From NCBI RefSeq assembly GCF_018403325.1, contig NZ_BOSL01000003.1:124001-188000 (forward strand): a stretch of 64,000 nt of DNA, read 5' to 3'. The notes beneath the pieces were generated by a model, which saw only the letters and a program-made list of their open reading frames with translations, did no database searches and was not told the DNA's origin. Positions within the stretch are counted from its first letter, which is position 1. Every line of letters starts with the position of its first letter. The stretch comes from Paenibacillus vini. Lineage in GTDB: Bacteria; Bacillota; Bacilli; Paenibacillales; Paenibacillaceae. The position numbers were made by a program, and so were the translations under genes. Positions 8,288-16,963 of this stretch are shown piece after piece.

Positions 8288-8965
8288 TTGTCATTTGGAG
8301 ATCCATGGTTTTATATTGTACTTTTGGGGGCGGCGGCGCTTGTCTATGCATTGCTTCTGCCGGGACGAAGTCCTGCTGCGAGCTCTAAGCCTGGAGTTTC
8401 GGACGGATTTGAAGCTACGCTGGAGCAGTATATGGCCGAGATCGAGAGAGAGAATGAGGAATTGATCGACCTTGTAGCTCAGATGAAGCAGGATTTCACT
8501 TCAAAACAGTTGGCCCATCAAGAGCAGATTGCCGAGCTGCGCCAGCGTTTGGCGGATGTGGAGTTTACATCCAGGTCTAATGCTTCCCGGCTGGAGCAAT
8601 TGGAACAGGACGAGCAGGTTACGGCGGCTGTTCAGGGTAAGATTTCTTCGGATATTGACTCGACAACCTGGAAGCCTGAAGTTGCTGGTGCACCGTATAA
8701 TGTTGCGGAAGGACTTCCCGGTGTCGCCGCTTCCCAGGTGTCCGGGCTCGCTGAATCTATCATTCCCGCAACCGCTCAACCGGAACCTTCCCAGCCGGAC
8801 ACGCTCGAGCCGGAGTTGACCGAGTCCGTTCGCGACCGGTACCCGGAGTTGTTTGATTTGTATGCAAAGGGGAAATCCGTGGATACGATCGCCAAAAGCA
8901 CAGGTCTCCAACGCGGGGAAGTTCAGCTTATTCTTCAGCTTGCCAAGAGGGAGGAATCCCGATGA
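8288..8965 (+). CDS. SwrB-like protein (swarming motility/flagellar regulator family)
   Basis: A 225-residue protein placed between sigD and rpsB, where B. subtilis has swrB. It has an N-terminal membrane anchor (residues about 7-24), a coiled-coil region near 45-110 (ENEELIDLVAQMKQDF), a Pro/Glu-rich linker, and a C-terminal helix-turn-helix-like module, ELFDLYAKGKSVDTIAKSTG followed by GEVQLILQL, matching the SwrB/DUF6115 pattern. I chose the TTG at 8288 because AGAGGTGAG sits 7 bp upstream. The GTG at 8276 falls within that site. The gene overlaps the next one by 4 bp. In Bacillus SwrB promotes flagellar type III secretion, and the same role here is inferred. Confidence 0.75.
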   Translation: MSFGDPWFYIVLLGAAALVYALLLPGRSPAASSKPGVSDGFEATLEQYMAEIERENEELIDLVAQMKQDFTSKQLAHQEQIAELRQRLADVEFTSRSNASRLEQLEQDEQVTAAVQGKISSDIDSTTWKPEVAGAPYNVAEGLPGVAASQVSGLAESIIPATAQPEPSQPDTLEPELTESVRDRYPELFDLYAKGKSVDTIAKSTGLQRGEVQLILQLAKREESR

Positions 8966-9558
8966 TCCGCAATCGTCAATTTATGACAGGTCTTGGCATC
9001 GGTCTGATCGTAGGCGCGTTGCTGTTGCAGATTATGATGATCGGCCAGGGACCAAACGGTAAGCTGCAAACAAAGGAACAGATCGAGCAAGCGGCAGCCG
9101 CATTGAATTTGAAGGTTGTCTCGGCCGATCAGGAACTATTGACCGAGGAAGAGTGGCAGGAGAAGGCTGAGCAAGAGCAAGCAGGATTGGATGAAGGAAT
9201 CGAATCGGAAGATCCCGTGGATCCTTCAAATCCCGATGCGCCGAACACACCGGGCGCCCCTGACGATCCTGATTTACCGGGGGGAAAAGGCGCTGTCTCC
9301 GTCCCTGAAACGACCTCTCCGGCATCTCCCAAAGAGCCTGACAAAGCCACGGTGACCTACAAGATCTCCCACGGCAGCACGCTGACCGGCGTGGCGGAGG
9401 GTTTGCTCAAGGCAGGCGTGATCAGCGACAAGGAAGCCTTCTTGCAGGCTGCGAAAGACAAGAAGATCAATTACAAAGTGCGTACCGGTACCTTTACCTT
9501 TGAACAAGGGGAAGATTTCGGCTCCATTATTTCGAAGATTTCAAGTACCGTAAAATAA
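8962..9558 (+). CDS. Membrane-anchored protein with MltG/YceG-like C-terminal region
   Basis: A 198-residue protein with an N-terminal membrane segment (residues about 8-27), a charged helix (EQAAAALNLKVVSADQELLT), a Pro/Asp/Glu/Gly-rich linker near 60-120, and a C-terminal domain resembling the LysM-like subdomain of MltG (ISHGSTLTGVAEGLLKAGVI, then YKVRTGTFTFEQGEDF). The catalytic transglycosylase domain of MltG is absent, so the protein cannot be a complete lytic enzyme. ATGA overlap with the swrB-like gene implies coupling. A peptidoglycan-binding role near flagellar machinery is possible but not shown. Confidence 0.78.
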   Translation: MIRNRQFMTGLGIGLIVGALLLQIMMIGQGPNGKLQTKEQIEQAAAALNLKVVSADQELLTEEEWQEKAEQEQAGLDEGIESEDPVDPSNPDAPNTPGAPDDPDLPGGKGAVSVPETTSPASPKEPDKATVTYKISHGSTLTGVAEGLLKAGVISDKEAFLQAAKDKKINYKVRTGTFTFEQGEDFGSIISKISSTVK

Positions 9559-9587
9559 AGAGAAAATATTGTAGTTTGGATACAGCG

Positions 9588-9612
9588 AGCTCCTGAATAG
9601 GGGCTTTTTTTG
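9588..9612 (+). terminator. Intrinsic terminator ending the motility operon
   Basis: AGCTCC at 9588-9593 pairs (one G-U) with GGGGCT at 9600-9605, followed by a run of T. It lies 29 bp after the MltG-like gene and upstream of the rpsB promoter. Confidence 0.6.
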
Positions 9613-9663
9613 TTTCTTAATTGGAGATCTTCTCGCTTTTTGGCGTCCAAGCCGCAAACTTGG

Positions 9664-9692
9664 TTGCATCGTGTATTTACTTATGGTATATT
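9664..9692 (+). promoter_or_regulatory. Sigma-A promoter of rpsB
   Basis: TTGCAT (9664-9669), a 17-bp spacer and TATATT (9687-9692). This leaves a leader of roughly 115 bases before rpsB, which contains the short perfect inverted repeat CTCTCAT-A-ATGAGAG. Some regulation through this leader is possible, but I cannot assign a known motif. Confidence 0.7.
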
Positions 9693-9816
9693 AATTGACG
9701 GTGTTATAACGCACGCTGACCGATTTCATCAAGGGTGCTCTCATAATGAGAGTCTTGACGGAAGATGAGGCCGGCGGAGGAAGCATCAAAAAACCAAACT
9801 TAGGAGGTGCGTGAAG

Positions 9817-10515
9817 ATGGCAGTAATCTCCATGAAACAACTGCTTGAAGCAGGCGTTCACTTCGGACACCAGACTCGTCGTTGGAACCCGAAAATGGAT
9901 CGTTATATCTTCACTGAAAGAAACGGAATTTACATTATCGACCTGCAAAAAACGGTCAAGAAAGTTGAAGAAGCTTATAACTTCGTTAAAAGCGTAGCTG
10001 AAGAGAATGGCACCATTCTTTTCGTAGGCACGAAGAAACAAGCTCAAGACTCCGTGAAGGAAGAAGCAGAACGCGCTGGTCAATTCTACATTAACCAACG
10101 CTGGCTCGGCGGTACGCTGACCAACTTCCAAACGATTCAAAAGCGGATCGACCGTTTGAAGCAATTGGAATCTTGGGAAGAAGACGGTACTTTCGCTGTC
10201 TTGCCTAAGAAAGAAGTTATCATTCTTCGCAAAGAAAAAGATCGTCTCGAGAAATTCCTGGGCGGAATCAAGAATATGAAGGGCTTGCCAAGCGCTCTGT
10301 TCATCATCGATCCTCGCAAAGAACGCATCGCGGTTGCTGAAGCCCGCAAATTGGGTATCCCAATCGTAGGTATCGTTGATACCAACTGCGATCCGGACGA
10401 AATCGACTACGTGATTCCTGGTAACGATGACGCGATCCGCGCGGTTAAACTGCTCACCAGCAAAATGGCTGACGCTGTAATCGAAGCAAACCAAGGCGAG
10501 CAAACTACGGCTTAA
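9817..10515 (+). CDS. rpsB: 30S ribosomal protein S2
   Basis: Structural protein of the small subunit, 232 residues, with the family opening [20 protein letters not shown] and later conserved segments ([37 protein letters not shown]). I chose the ATG at 9817 because AGGAGGTG at 9802-9809 is 7 bp upstream. The GTG at 9811 is too close to that site. Codon use is visibly biased towards highly expressed codons (GAA, AAA, CGT, GGT). It is followed by a hairpin terminator and then tsf, the usual pair. Confidence 0.98.
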   Translation: MAVISMKQLLEAGVHFGHQTRRWNPKMDRYIFTERNGIYIIDLQKTVKKVEEAYNFVKSVAEENGTILFVGTKKQAQDSVKEEAERAGQFYINQRWLGGTLTNFQTIQKRIDRLKQLESWEEDGTFAVLPKKEVIILRKEKDRLEKFLGGIKNMKGLPSALFIIDPRKERIAVAEARKLGIPIVGIVDTNCDPDEIDYVIPGNDDAIRAVKLLTSKMADAVIEANQGEQTTA

Positions 10516-10544
10516 TATTGAAACAATACCGATAGAATTAAATT

Positions 10545-10590
10545 AAAAAGGGTGGTTGGTAGGTGTCAAACCTCTCACTACCCTTTTTTT
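10545..10590 (+). terminator. Terminator-like hairpin between rpsB and tsf
   Basis: AAAAAGGGTGGT pairs, allowing G-U, with ACTACCCTTTTTTT across an interrupted stem. The T run is strong. As tsf follows without an obvious new promoter, this probably allows partial read-through and sets a higher rpsB than tsf level. That last point is inference. Confidence 0.7.
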
Positions 10591-10644
10591 AAGAGATATT
10601 TTAAAGTGAAAGTTATCCAATCTTATTGTGGAGGTAATATAAAC

Positions 10645-11295
10645 ATGGCTGTTGATGCTAAATCTGTAAAAGAACTGCGTGAAAAAACAGGTGCGGGTAT
10701 GTTGGATTGCAAAAAAGCACTTGAAGAAGCAAACGGAGATTTGACGAAAGCGATTGAGATTCTTCGTGAAAAAGGTCTTTCCGCTGCAGCGAACAAAGCT
10801 GGACGTATCGCTACGGAAGGCGTTGTAGAATCCTACATCCATGCCGGCGGCCGGATCGGCGTACTGGTTGAAATCAACTGCGAAACTGACTTCGTTGCGA
10901 AGACAGATCAGTTCAAAGATTTCGCTCGTGACATCGCAATGCATATCGCGGCTATGAGCCCACGTTATGTACGTCGTGAAGAAGTTCCACAAGAAGAAGT
11001 GGAAAAAGAAAAGGAAATTTTGAAGGCTCAAGCGCTTAACGAAGGCAAGCCTGAGAAAATCGTTGAAAAAATGGTTGAAGGCCGTATCAGCAAGTACTAC
11101 GAAGAGTTCTGCTTGCTTGAGCAATCCTTCGTCAAAGACCCTGACAAAACGATCTCCGCATTGGTTAATGAGAAGATCAGCGCTATCGGCGAGAACATCT
11201 CGATCCGTCGTTTCGTTCGTTATGAACTGGGCGAAGGTATGGAGAAAAAAGTGGATAACTTCGTTGAAGAAGTTATGGCTCAAGTTAGACAATAA
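10645..11295 (+). CDS. tsf: Elongation factor Ts (short form)
   Basis: EF-Ts exchanges GDP for GTP on EF-Tu. The 216-residue product carries the N-terminal UBA-like domain ([20 protein letters not shown]) and the hallmark [18 protein letters not shown]. At 216 residues it is shorter than the roughly 290 residues of B. subtilis EF-Ts, because part of the core is reduced. The ATG at 10645 has GGAGGT 8-9 bp upstream. An upstream extension of the frame to 10552 runs through the terminator hairpin and is not real. Codon bias is strong, as in rpsB. Confidence 0.97.
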   Translation: MAVDAKSVKELREKTGAGMLDCKKALEEANGDLTKAIEILREKGLSAAANKAGRIATEGVVESYIHAGGRIGVLVEINCETDFVAKTDQFKDFARDIAMHIAAMSPRYVRREEVPQEEVEKEKEILKAQALNEGKPEKIVEKMVEGRISKYYEEFCLLEQSFVKDPDKTISALVNEKISAIGENISIRRFVRYELGEGMEKKVDNFVEEVMAQVRQ

Positions 11296-11340
11296 GATTA
11301 ACAAGTTAGAACCATCATATAATTGAATGTCTGAAAAGTT

Positions 11341-11366
11341 GGAACACGCCGTGTTCCTTCTTTTTT
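11341..11366 (+). terminator. Intrinsic terminator after tsf
   Basis: GGAACAC (11341-11347), loop GCC, GTGTTCC (11351-11357), then TTCTTTTTT. A compact, near-perfect hairpin. Confidence 0.85.
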
Positions 11367-11397
11367 AACCTGACACCCGCATAGCTTATTTCAGTAG

Positions 11398-12150
<753 letters not shown>

Positions 12151-12705
12151 ATGCCGCAAAGTATCAAAACTCATGCCGAAGAACGCATGGATAAAGCGAT
12201 CCAGGCACTTAAACGAGATCTTGCTACGCTTCGGGCCGGAAGAGCCACGCCTTCTCTGCTTGATCGGATTCAAGTGGATTACTACGGTTCACCGACTCCG
12301 GTAAATCAGCTTGCCAACATTAATACACCGGATACCCGCACCCTTATGATTCAGCCTTGGGACAAATCGTCCTTGGCCGATATCGAGCGGGCGATCCAAA
12401 AGTCCGACCTGGGCTTGACACCTGCCAACGACGGGACGTCGATCCGACTCTCCATTCCGGCTTTGACGGAAGAGCGTCGTTTGGAACTTGTGAAAATGAC
12501 GAAGAAGTTCGGAGAAGAGGCGAAGGTAGCGATCCGCAACATTCGCCGCGATGCGAACGATGATATCAAAAAGTTGGAGAAAACCGACATCTCTGAAGAC
12601 GAATCGCGCAGACATCAGGAAGATATCCAAAAAACGACCGATAAATTTATCGCGGAAGTGGATAAAGTGCTTGCTGCGAAAGAAAAAGAGATCATGGAAG
12701 TTTAA
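12151..12705 (+). CDS. frr: Ribosome recycling factor
   Basis: RRF works with EF-G to split post-termination ribosomes. The 184-residue protein has the standard triple-helix bundle plus beta/alpha/beta insert, with the conserved core [20 protein letters not shown], then TPVNQLANI and, near the end, [17 protein letters not shown]. The ATG abuts the pyrH stop codon with no gap. This pyrH-frr pair preceding uppS is the standard Firmicute order. Nothing unusual is seen. Confidence 0.98.
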   Translation: MPQSIKTHAEERMDKAIQALKRDLATLRAGRATPSLLDRIQVDYYGSPTPVNQLANINTPDTRTLMIQPWDKSSLADIERAIQKSDLGLTPANDGTSIRLSIPALTEERRLELVKMTKKFGEEAKVAIRNIRRDANDDIKKLEKTDISEDESRRHQEDIQKTTDKFIAEVDKVLAAKEKEIMEV

Positions 12706-12718
12706 GAGACATATTGCG

Positions 12719-12757
12719 GCCCCTCCTTTTACGGTGGGGTTTTGTCTCTTTTTCATC
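12719..12757 (+). terminator. Weak hairpin after frr
   Basis: CCCCTCC and GGTGGGG pair with a single T-T mismatch and are followed by a T-rich but interrupted tract. It may act as a partial terminator between frr and uppS. Confidence 0.45.
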
Positions 12758-12776
12758 ACCGGCTGGAGGAAGAGCA

Positions 12777-13547
12777 ATGAAAAATGTTTTTGGGTTCTGG
12801 CGAAAAAAAGGGAATGGCTCTGTGTCTGTATCTGTGCCTGACAGCGATAATATCCCTAAGCATGTCGCTATTATTATGGACGGCAACGGCCGTTGGGCGC
12901 GCAAGCTGGGCTTGCCGCGTATCGTCGGTCACCGGAACGGAATGAAGGCTGTTAAACGGGCAACGATTGCGGCGGATGAGCTTGGAATTTCCGTCTTGAC
13001 GCTTTATGCCTTTTCGACAGAGAACTGGAAACGGCCAAAGGATGAGGTCGACTTTTTGATGTCGCTTCCCCAAGAATTTTTGGCACTGGAACTCGAGGAA
13101 TTGATTCAGAAAAACGTTCAGGTCCGGATGATGGGACATACCGAGGAACTTCCGGAGCATACGATTTCCGCCATGGAAGAAGCCATTGAGCGGACCAAAA
13201 ACAATACGGGACTTATTTTGAATTTTGCGCTCAACTATGGAAGCCACCGGGAAATCACGGAATGCGTTAAAGAACTTGCCCGCGATGTGAAAGATGGCAA
13301 AATCCAGCCCGAGGAAATTACTCAGGATATGATCGGTTCCGGCCTCTTGACCGGCGGATTGCCTGACCCTGATTTGCTCATTCGGACCGGCGGCGAGCTG
13401 CGGCTCAGTAATTTTATGTTATGGCAAACGGCATATAGCGAACTATGGTTTACGGATCTGTACTGGCCTGAATTCGGACGCGAGCAATTGTTTGCTGCGG
13501 TAACGGAGTATCAAAGACGAACTCGGCGGTATGGCGGATTATCCTAG
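12777..13547 (+). CDS. uppS: Undecaprenyl diphosphate synthase (cis-isoprenyl transferase)
   Basis: Makes the C55 lipid carrier for peptidoglycan and teichoic acid precursors by adding isopentenyl units to farnesyl diphosphate. The 256-residue protein has the catalytic HVAIIMDGNGRWA near residue 22, GHRNGMKAV, YAFSTENWKRP and the C-terminal DLLIRTGGELRLSNFMLWQ. I chose the ATG at 12777, which has GGAGGAAGAG just upstream and gives the normal family length. The frame extends upstream into the frr terminator hairpin. cdsA follows 21 bp later. Confidence 0.97.
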   Translation: MKNVFGFWRKKGNGSVSVSVPDSDNIPKHVAIIMDGNGRWARKLGLPRIVGHRNGMKAVKRATIAADELGISVLTLYAFSTENWKRPKDEVDFLMSLPQEFLALELEELIQKNVQVRMMGHTEELPEHTISAMEEAIERTKNNTGLILNFALNYGSHREITECVKELARDVKDGKIQPEEITQDMIGSGLLTGGLPDPDLLIRTGGELRLSNFMLWQTAYSELWFTDLYWPEFGREQLFAAVTEYQRRTRRYGGLS

Positions 13548-13568
13548 CGGGATGGAAGGTGTAGACAG

Positions 13569-14372
13569 TTGAAACAACGGTTGATAACTGGAATTATAGC
13601 CGGAGGCGGATTCCTCGGGCTCTGTCTGGCAGGAGGGATTTGGTATCATGGGCTTGTCTTGGTCATGGCCTTGATCGGATTTTATGAATTCGTGCGTATG
13701 ACGAAGACTCCGGCTTTTGGCGGCACCGCTGTGATCGGGTATTTGGGCGTACTATACGTCGTGTTTCCGTGGAAGCTGCTCGGACTGGACATGCCGCTGA
13801 ACTTACTGTCGGTATTCTGGCTGCTGATGCTGCTGTTTCTTGTCGTTACCGTTGTTTCCAAAAACGGGATTCCGATCGGACAAGTTGCACTGCTGTTTCT
13901 TGGCATGGTTTACGTCGGCGTGGGCTTTGCTTATCTTGCTGATACGCGAAGTACTGCGGATGGGCATGGACTGTTTTGGACCTTCCTGATGCTTGCTTCG
14001 ATCTGGAGCAGCGATGCCGGTGCTTATTTTGTGGGCCGGAGATTCGGCAAGAACAAGTTGTGGCCTGCAATCAGCCCTAATAAGACTGTGGAAGGCGCGA
14101 TTGGAGGCATCATATGCGCGGTTATCGTCGCCGTTATTTTTGCATTGGCTTCCGGTGGCCTGCTCACGATTGGAAGAGCGCTTATTCTTGGCGTGTCGGC
14201 TGCTGTAGTGGGTCAGATGGGCGACTTAATCCAATCGGCTTACAAACGGGTGTACGGCATAAAGGATTCCGGTAATTTGCTGCCCGGTCATGGCGGTATT
14301 CTGGATCGCTGCGATAGTTGGATCGCCGTTTTTCCGTTTGTACATATATTATCTTTACTTCCGGTGTTCTGA
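13569..14372 (+). CDS. cdsA: Phosphatidate cytidylyltransferase
   Basis: Converts phosphatidic acid and CTP to CDP-diacylglycerol, the branch-point precursor of phospholipids; PgsA, encoded later in this window, uses it. The 267-residue protein is almost all transmembrane helices (about seven or eight) and ends with the CDP-DAG synthase signature SAYKRVYGIKDSGNLLPGHG followed by GILDR. The start is TTG with GGAAGGTG upstream. It is an integral membrane enzyme and the neighbours are uppS and dxr, the standard lipid-precursor cluster. Confidence 0.96.
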   Translation: MKQRLITGIIAGGGFLGLCLAGGIWYHGLVLVMALIGFYEFVRMTKTPAFGGTAVIGYLGVLYVVFPWKLLGLDMPLNLLSVFWLLMLLFLVVTVVSKNGIPIGQVALLFLGMVYVGVGFAYLADTRSTADGHGLFWTFLMLASIWSSDAGAYFVGRRFGKNKLWPAISPNKTVEGAIGGIICAVIVAVIFALASGGLLTIGRALILGVSAAVVGQMGDLIQSAYKRVYGIKDSGNLLPGHGGILDRCDSWIAVFPFVHILSLLPVF

Positions 14373-14398
14373 AATTATTGAGGTGAGAGGTGCGCGTA

Positions 14399-15538
14399 AT
14401 GAAAAAACTAGCAATCATCGGCTCGACCGGCTCCGTCGGTACCCAGACCCTCGATGTCATAACTCAGCATGCTGATCAGTTTGAGGTGGAAGGGCTGGCC
14501 GCAGGTTCCAATGCCGATCTCTTCGTGGAGCAGGTAAACAAGTTCCGTCCGAAAAAAGCTTCCGTCTCGACTAAAGAAATTGCGGACCGGGTCCGCCCCT
14601 TGATACCGTCGGGAGTGGAGTTGTATTACGGAGAAGAGGGACTAATCGAGGTAGCTGCCGGAACCGAAGCGGAAACGGTCGTTACTGCGATTGTAGGGAG
14701 CGCGGGGTTGCCGGCTACATTGGCTGCGATTTCCGAAGGCAAACATATTGGACTGGCTAACAAAGAAACGCTGGTGACTGCGGGTCATCTCGTAACCGGA
14801 TTGGCCAAGAAAAAGGGAGTATCCCTGTTGCCCGTGGACAGCGAACATTCAGCGATTTTTCAATGTCTTAATGGTGAACGGATGGAAGATGTGGAGCGGA
14901 TTACGCTCACGGCATCCGGAGGCTCCTTCCGGGATTTGAGCAGGGATCAGCTACAACATGTCACCGTTGAGGATGCTCTTAAGCATCCGAACTGGTCCAT
15001 GGGTGCCAAAATAACGATCGATTCGGCCACGATGGTCAACAAAGGATTGGAAGTGATTGAGGCCCGCTGGTTGTTCGGGATGAGCTTCGAACAGATCGGC
15101 GTTCTACTGCACCCGGAAAGCATCGTCCACTCTTTCGTTGAGTATCGTGACGGGAGCGTGATCGCTCAGCTCGGTACGCCGGATATGCGTGTGCCGATCC
15201 AATACGCGCTTAGCTATCCGGAGCGTTGGACTTCAAGCACCAAACGGCTGTCCTTGGCCGAAGTGGGCAAGCTTCATTTTCGCGAAATGGATATGGTACG
15301 TTATCCTTGTTTAAGACTGGCCTTCGAATGTGGTAAAATAGGAGGAACGGCAACTAGCGTATACAATGCGGCTAATGAAGTCGCCGTAGCCCGGTTTTTG
15401 AACAGAGAGATCTCTTTTTTGCAAATTGAACATATTATCGAAAGTGTTCTGTCCAGACATGAGGTTCAGGCTGAACCGGATCTGGAAGCTATCAAAGAAG
15501 CCGACCGGTGGGCCCGCGAAACAGCGCGGTCTTTGTAA
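14399..15538 (+). CDS. dxr: 1-deoxy-D-xylulose 5-phosphate reductoisomerase
   Basis: Second step of the MEP isoprenoid pathway: NADPH-dependent conversion of DXP to MEP. The 379-residue protein has the nucleotide-binding GSTGSVGTQTLDVI at residue 8, the LANKETLV segment, LPVDSEHSAIFQCL with metal ligands, TASGGSFRD in the substrate loop, and HPNWSMGAKITIDSATMVNK. I favour the ATG at 14399; GTG at 14390 would lie too close to the AGGTGAG site. It supplies isoprenoid precursor for the neighbouring uppS product. Confidence 0.96.
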   Translation: MKKLAIIGSTGSVGTQTLDVITQHADQFEVEGLAAGSNADLFVEQVNKFRPKKASVSTKEIADRVRPLIPSGVELYYGEEGLIEVAAGTEAETVVTAIVGSAGLPATLAAISEGKHIGLANKETLVTAGHLVTGLAKKKGVSLLPVDSEHSAIFQCLNGERMEDVERITLTASGGSFRDLSRDQLQHVTVEDALKHPNWSMGAKITIDSATMVNKGLEVIEARWLFGMSFEQIGVLLHPESIVHSFVEYRDGSVIAQLGTPDMRVPIQYALSYPERWTSSTKRLSLAEVGKLHFREMDMVRYPCLRLAFECGKIGGTATSVYNAANEVAVARFLNREISFLQIEHIIESVLSRHEVQAEPDLEAIKEADRWARETARSL

Positions 15539-15667
15539 GTCCCGAGGAGTATTTTTTCTTTCGGAGCGGAAAAGTTCCATCCCGGTATTCTCTTGTACCT
15601 GATCGGAGAATAATGATAATCTAAAAGAACGTTGGACGATCCGTGGCCAAAAGGAGGATGCTTACGA

Positions 15668-16942
15668 TTGGAATTGCTTAAAATTATATTTTTGACTGTT
15701 CTCATGTTCTTCGTGATAGTTACGGTGCATGAGTGGGGACATTATTTCTTTGCCAAGCGCGCCGGAATTCTCGTAAGGGAGTTTGCGATCGGCTTCGGTC
15801 CCAAACTGTTCTCTTACAAAAGGGATGAGACGCAATTTACCCTTCGGCTGCTGCCCTTCGGCGGGTATGCCCGGATGGCCGGGGAAGATCCGGAGCTAGT
15901 CCAGATTTCGAACGGGCAAACCGTAGCGTTAAGGCTGGATGGCGAAGAAGTCCGAAAAATATATCTGGATCGTCTCGATAGCCGGAAAAATGTAATCCGC
16001 GGCGAAGTGAGCGATGTAGATCTGGAAGACCGGCTCATCGTCAAGCTGGATGTCGACGGAGAAGAGTTAAACTATCGCGTGCATCCGCAAGCGATGCTGG
16101 TGGCGAAGGGCAAAGAAACCCAAATCGCACCGAAGGACCGCCAATATGGCAGCAAAACGGTGGGCCAGCGTGCCCTGTCTATTTTTGCAGGCCCGCTGAT
16201 GAACTTTATTCTCGCCTTCGTGCTCTTCGCGCTCCATACGCAGATGGCCGGTATTCCGCTTGCGGAGCCTAGTCATTTGCAAATCGGCGAAGTAATGAAA
16301 GGCATGCCGGCTCAAGAGGCCGGCGTTCAACAGGGTGATATTATCGAATCGGTGAACGGAAAGCCGGTCGGTACCGATGCGAACGGTTTGATCGACATGA
16401 TCAAAGCATCCAAGGACAAGCCGATGGAATGGACGGTTAAACGGGGAGATCAGACCCTGGCGATCACGCTGACCCCACGTTCAGTGGATAAGGAAGAAGG
16501 CGGCAAGGTCGGAAGCACAATCGTTACTTATTTCCCTACGCGGAGCGCTTCGTTTGGAGAAACGTTCACCGTGGCAGGCAAAGATATGGTTTACACGACC
16601 AAAGCGATATTTCTCGGCTTTCAGCAGCTGATCAATAAATTCTCGATGGATGATTTAGGCGGTCCGGTGCGCACTTTTGAAGTTACCGGGCAAATCGCGA
16701 AGCAAGGAATTTCACAGTTGACTTACTGGGCGGCTATTCTCAGTCTGTATCTGGGGATATTCAATTTGCTACCGATTCCTGCGCTGGATGGAAGCCGGCT
16801 TGTGTTCCTGGGGGTTGAAGCCTTGCGGGGCAAACCGGTGGATCCGAACCGCGAGGGGCTTGTGCATTTTATCGGGTTTGCGATGCTGTTCTTGCTGATG
16901 ATTGCGGTCACTTATAATGATATTTTGCGATTGATAGGCTAA
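15668..16942 (+). CDS. rasP: Site-2 intramembrane zinc protease (RasP/RseP family)
   Basis: An intramembrane metalloprotease that in Bacillus degrades anti-sigma factors such as RsiW and the division protein FtsL remnant. The 424-residue protein has the zinc motif HEWGH near residue 18 in the first membrane helix, a PDZ domain around residues 200-275 (GMPAQEAGVQQGDIIESVNG), and the second catalytic element NLLPIPALDGSRL near residue 367. The TTG at 15668 has AAGGAGG 8-9 bp upstream. A loop of about 60 charged residues sits between the first helix and the PDZ domain. proS follows 21 bp later. Confidence 0.94.
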   Translation: MELLKIIFLTVLMFFVIVTVHEWGHYFFAKRAGILVREFAIGFGPKLFSYKRDETQFTLRLLPFGGYARMAGEDPELVQISNGQTVALRLDGEEVRKIYLDRLDSRKNVIRGEVSDVDLEDRLIVKLDVDGEELNYRVHPQAMLVAKGKETQIAPKDRQYGSKTVGQRALSIFAGPLMNFILAFVLFALHTQMAGIPLAEPSHLQIGEVMKGMPAQEAGVQQGDIIESVNGKPVGTDANGLIDMIKASKDKPMEWTVKRGDQTLAITLTPRSVDKEEGGKVGSTIVTYFPTRSASFGETFTVAGKDMVYTTKAIFLGFQQLINKFSMDDLGGPVRTFEVTGQIAKQGISQLTYWAAILSLYLGIFNLLPIPALDGSRLVFLGVEALRGKPVDPNREGLVHFIGFAMLFLLMIAVTYNDILRLIG

Positions 16943-16963
16943 TTACGGGAGGACTAGGGTTTA

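Noticed and set aside
9700-9800. Known riboswitch or T-box in the rpsB leader
   Set aside because: There is a short inverted repeat but no T-box sequence, aptamer consensus or terminator/antiterminator pair; left as an unassigned leader.
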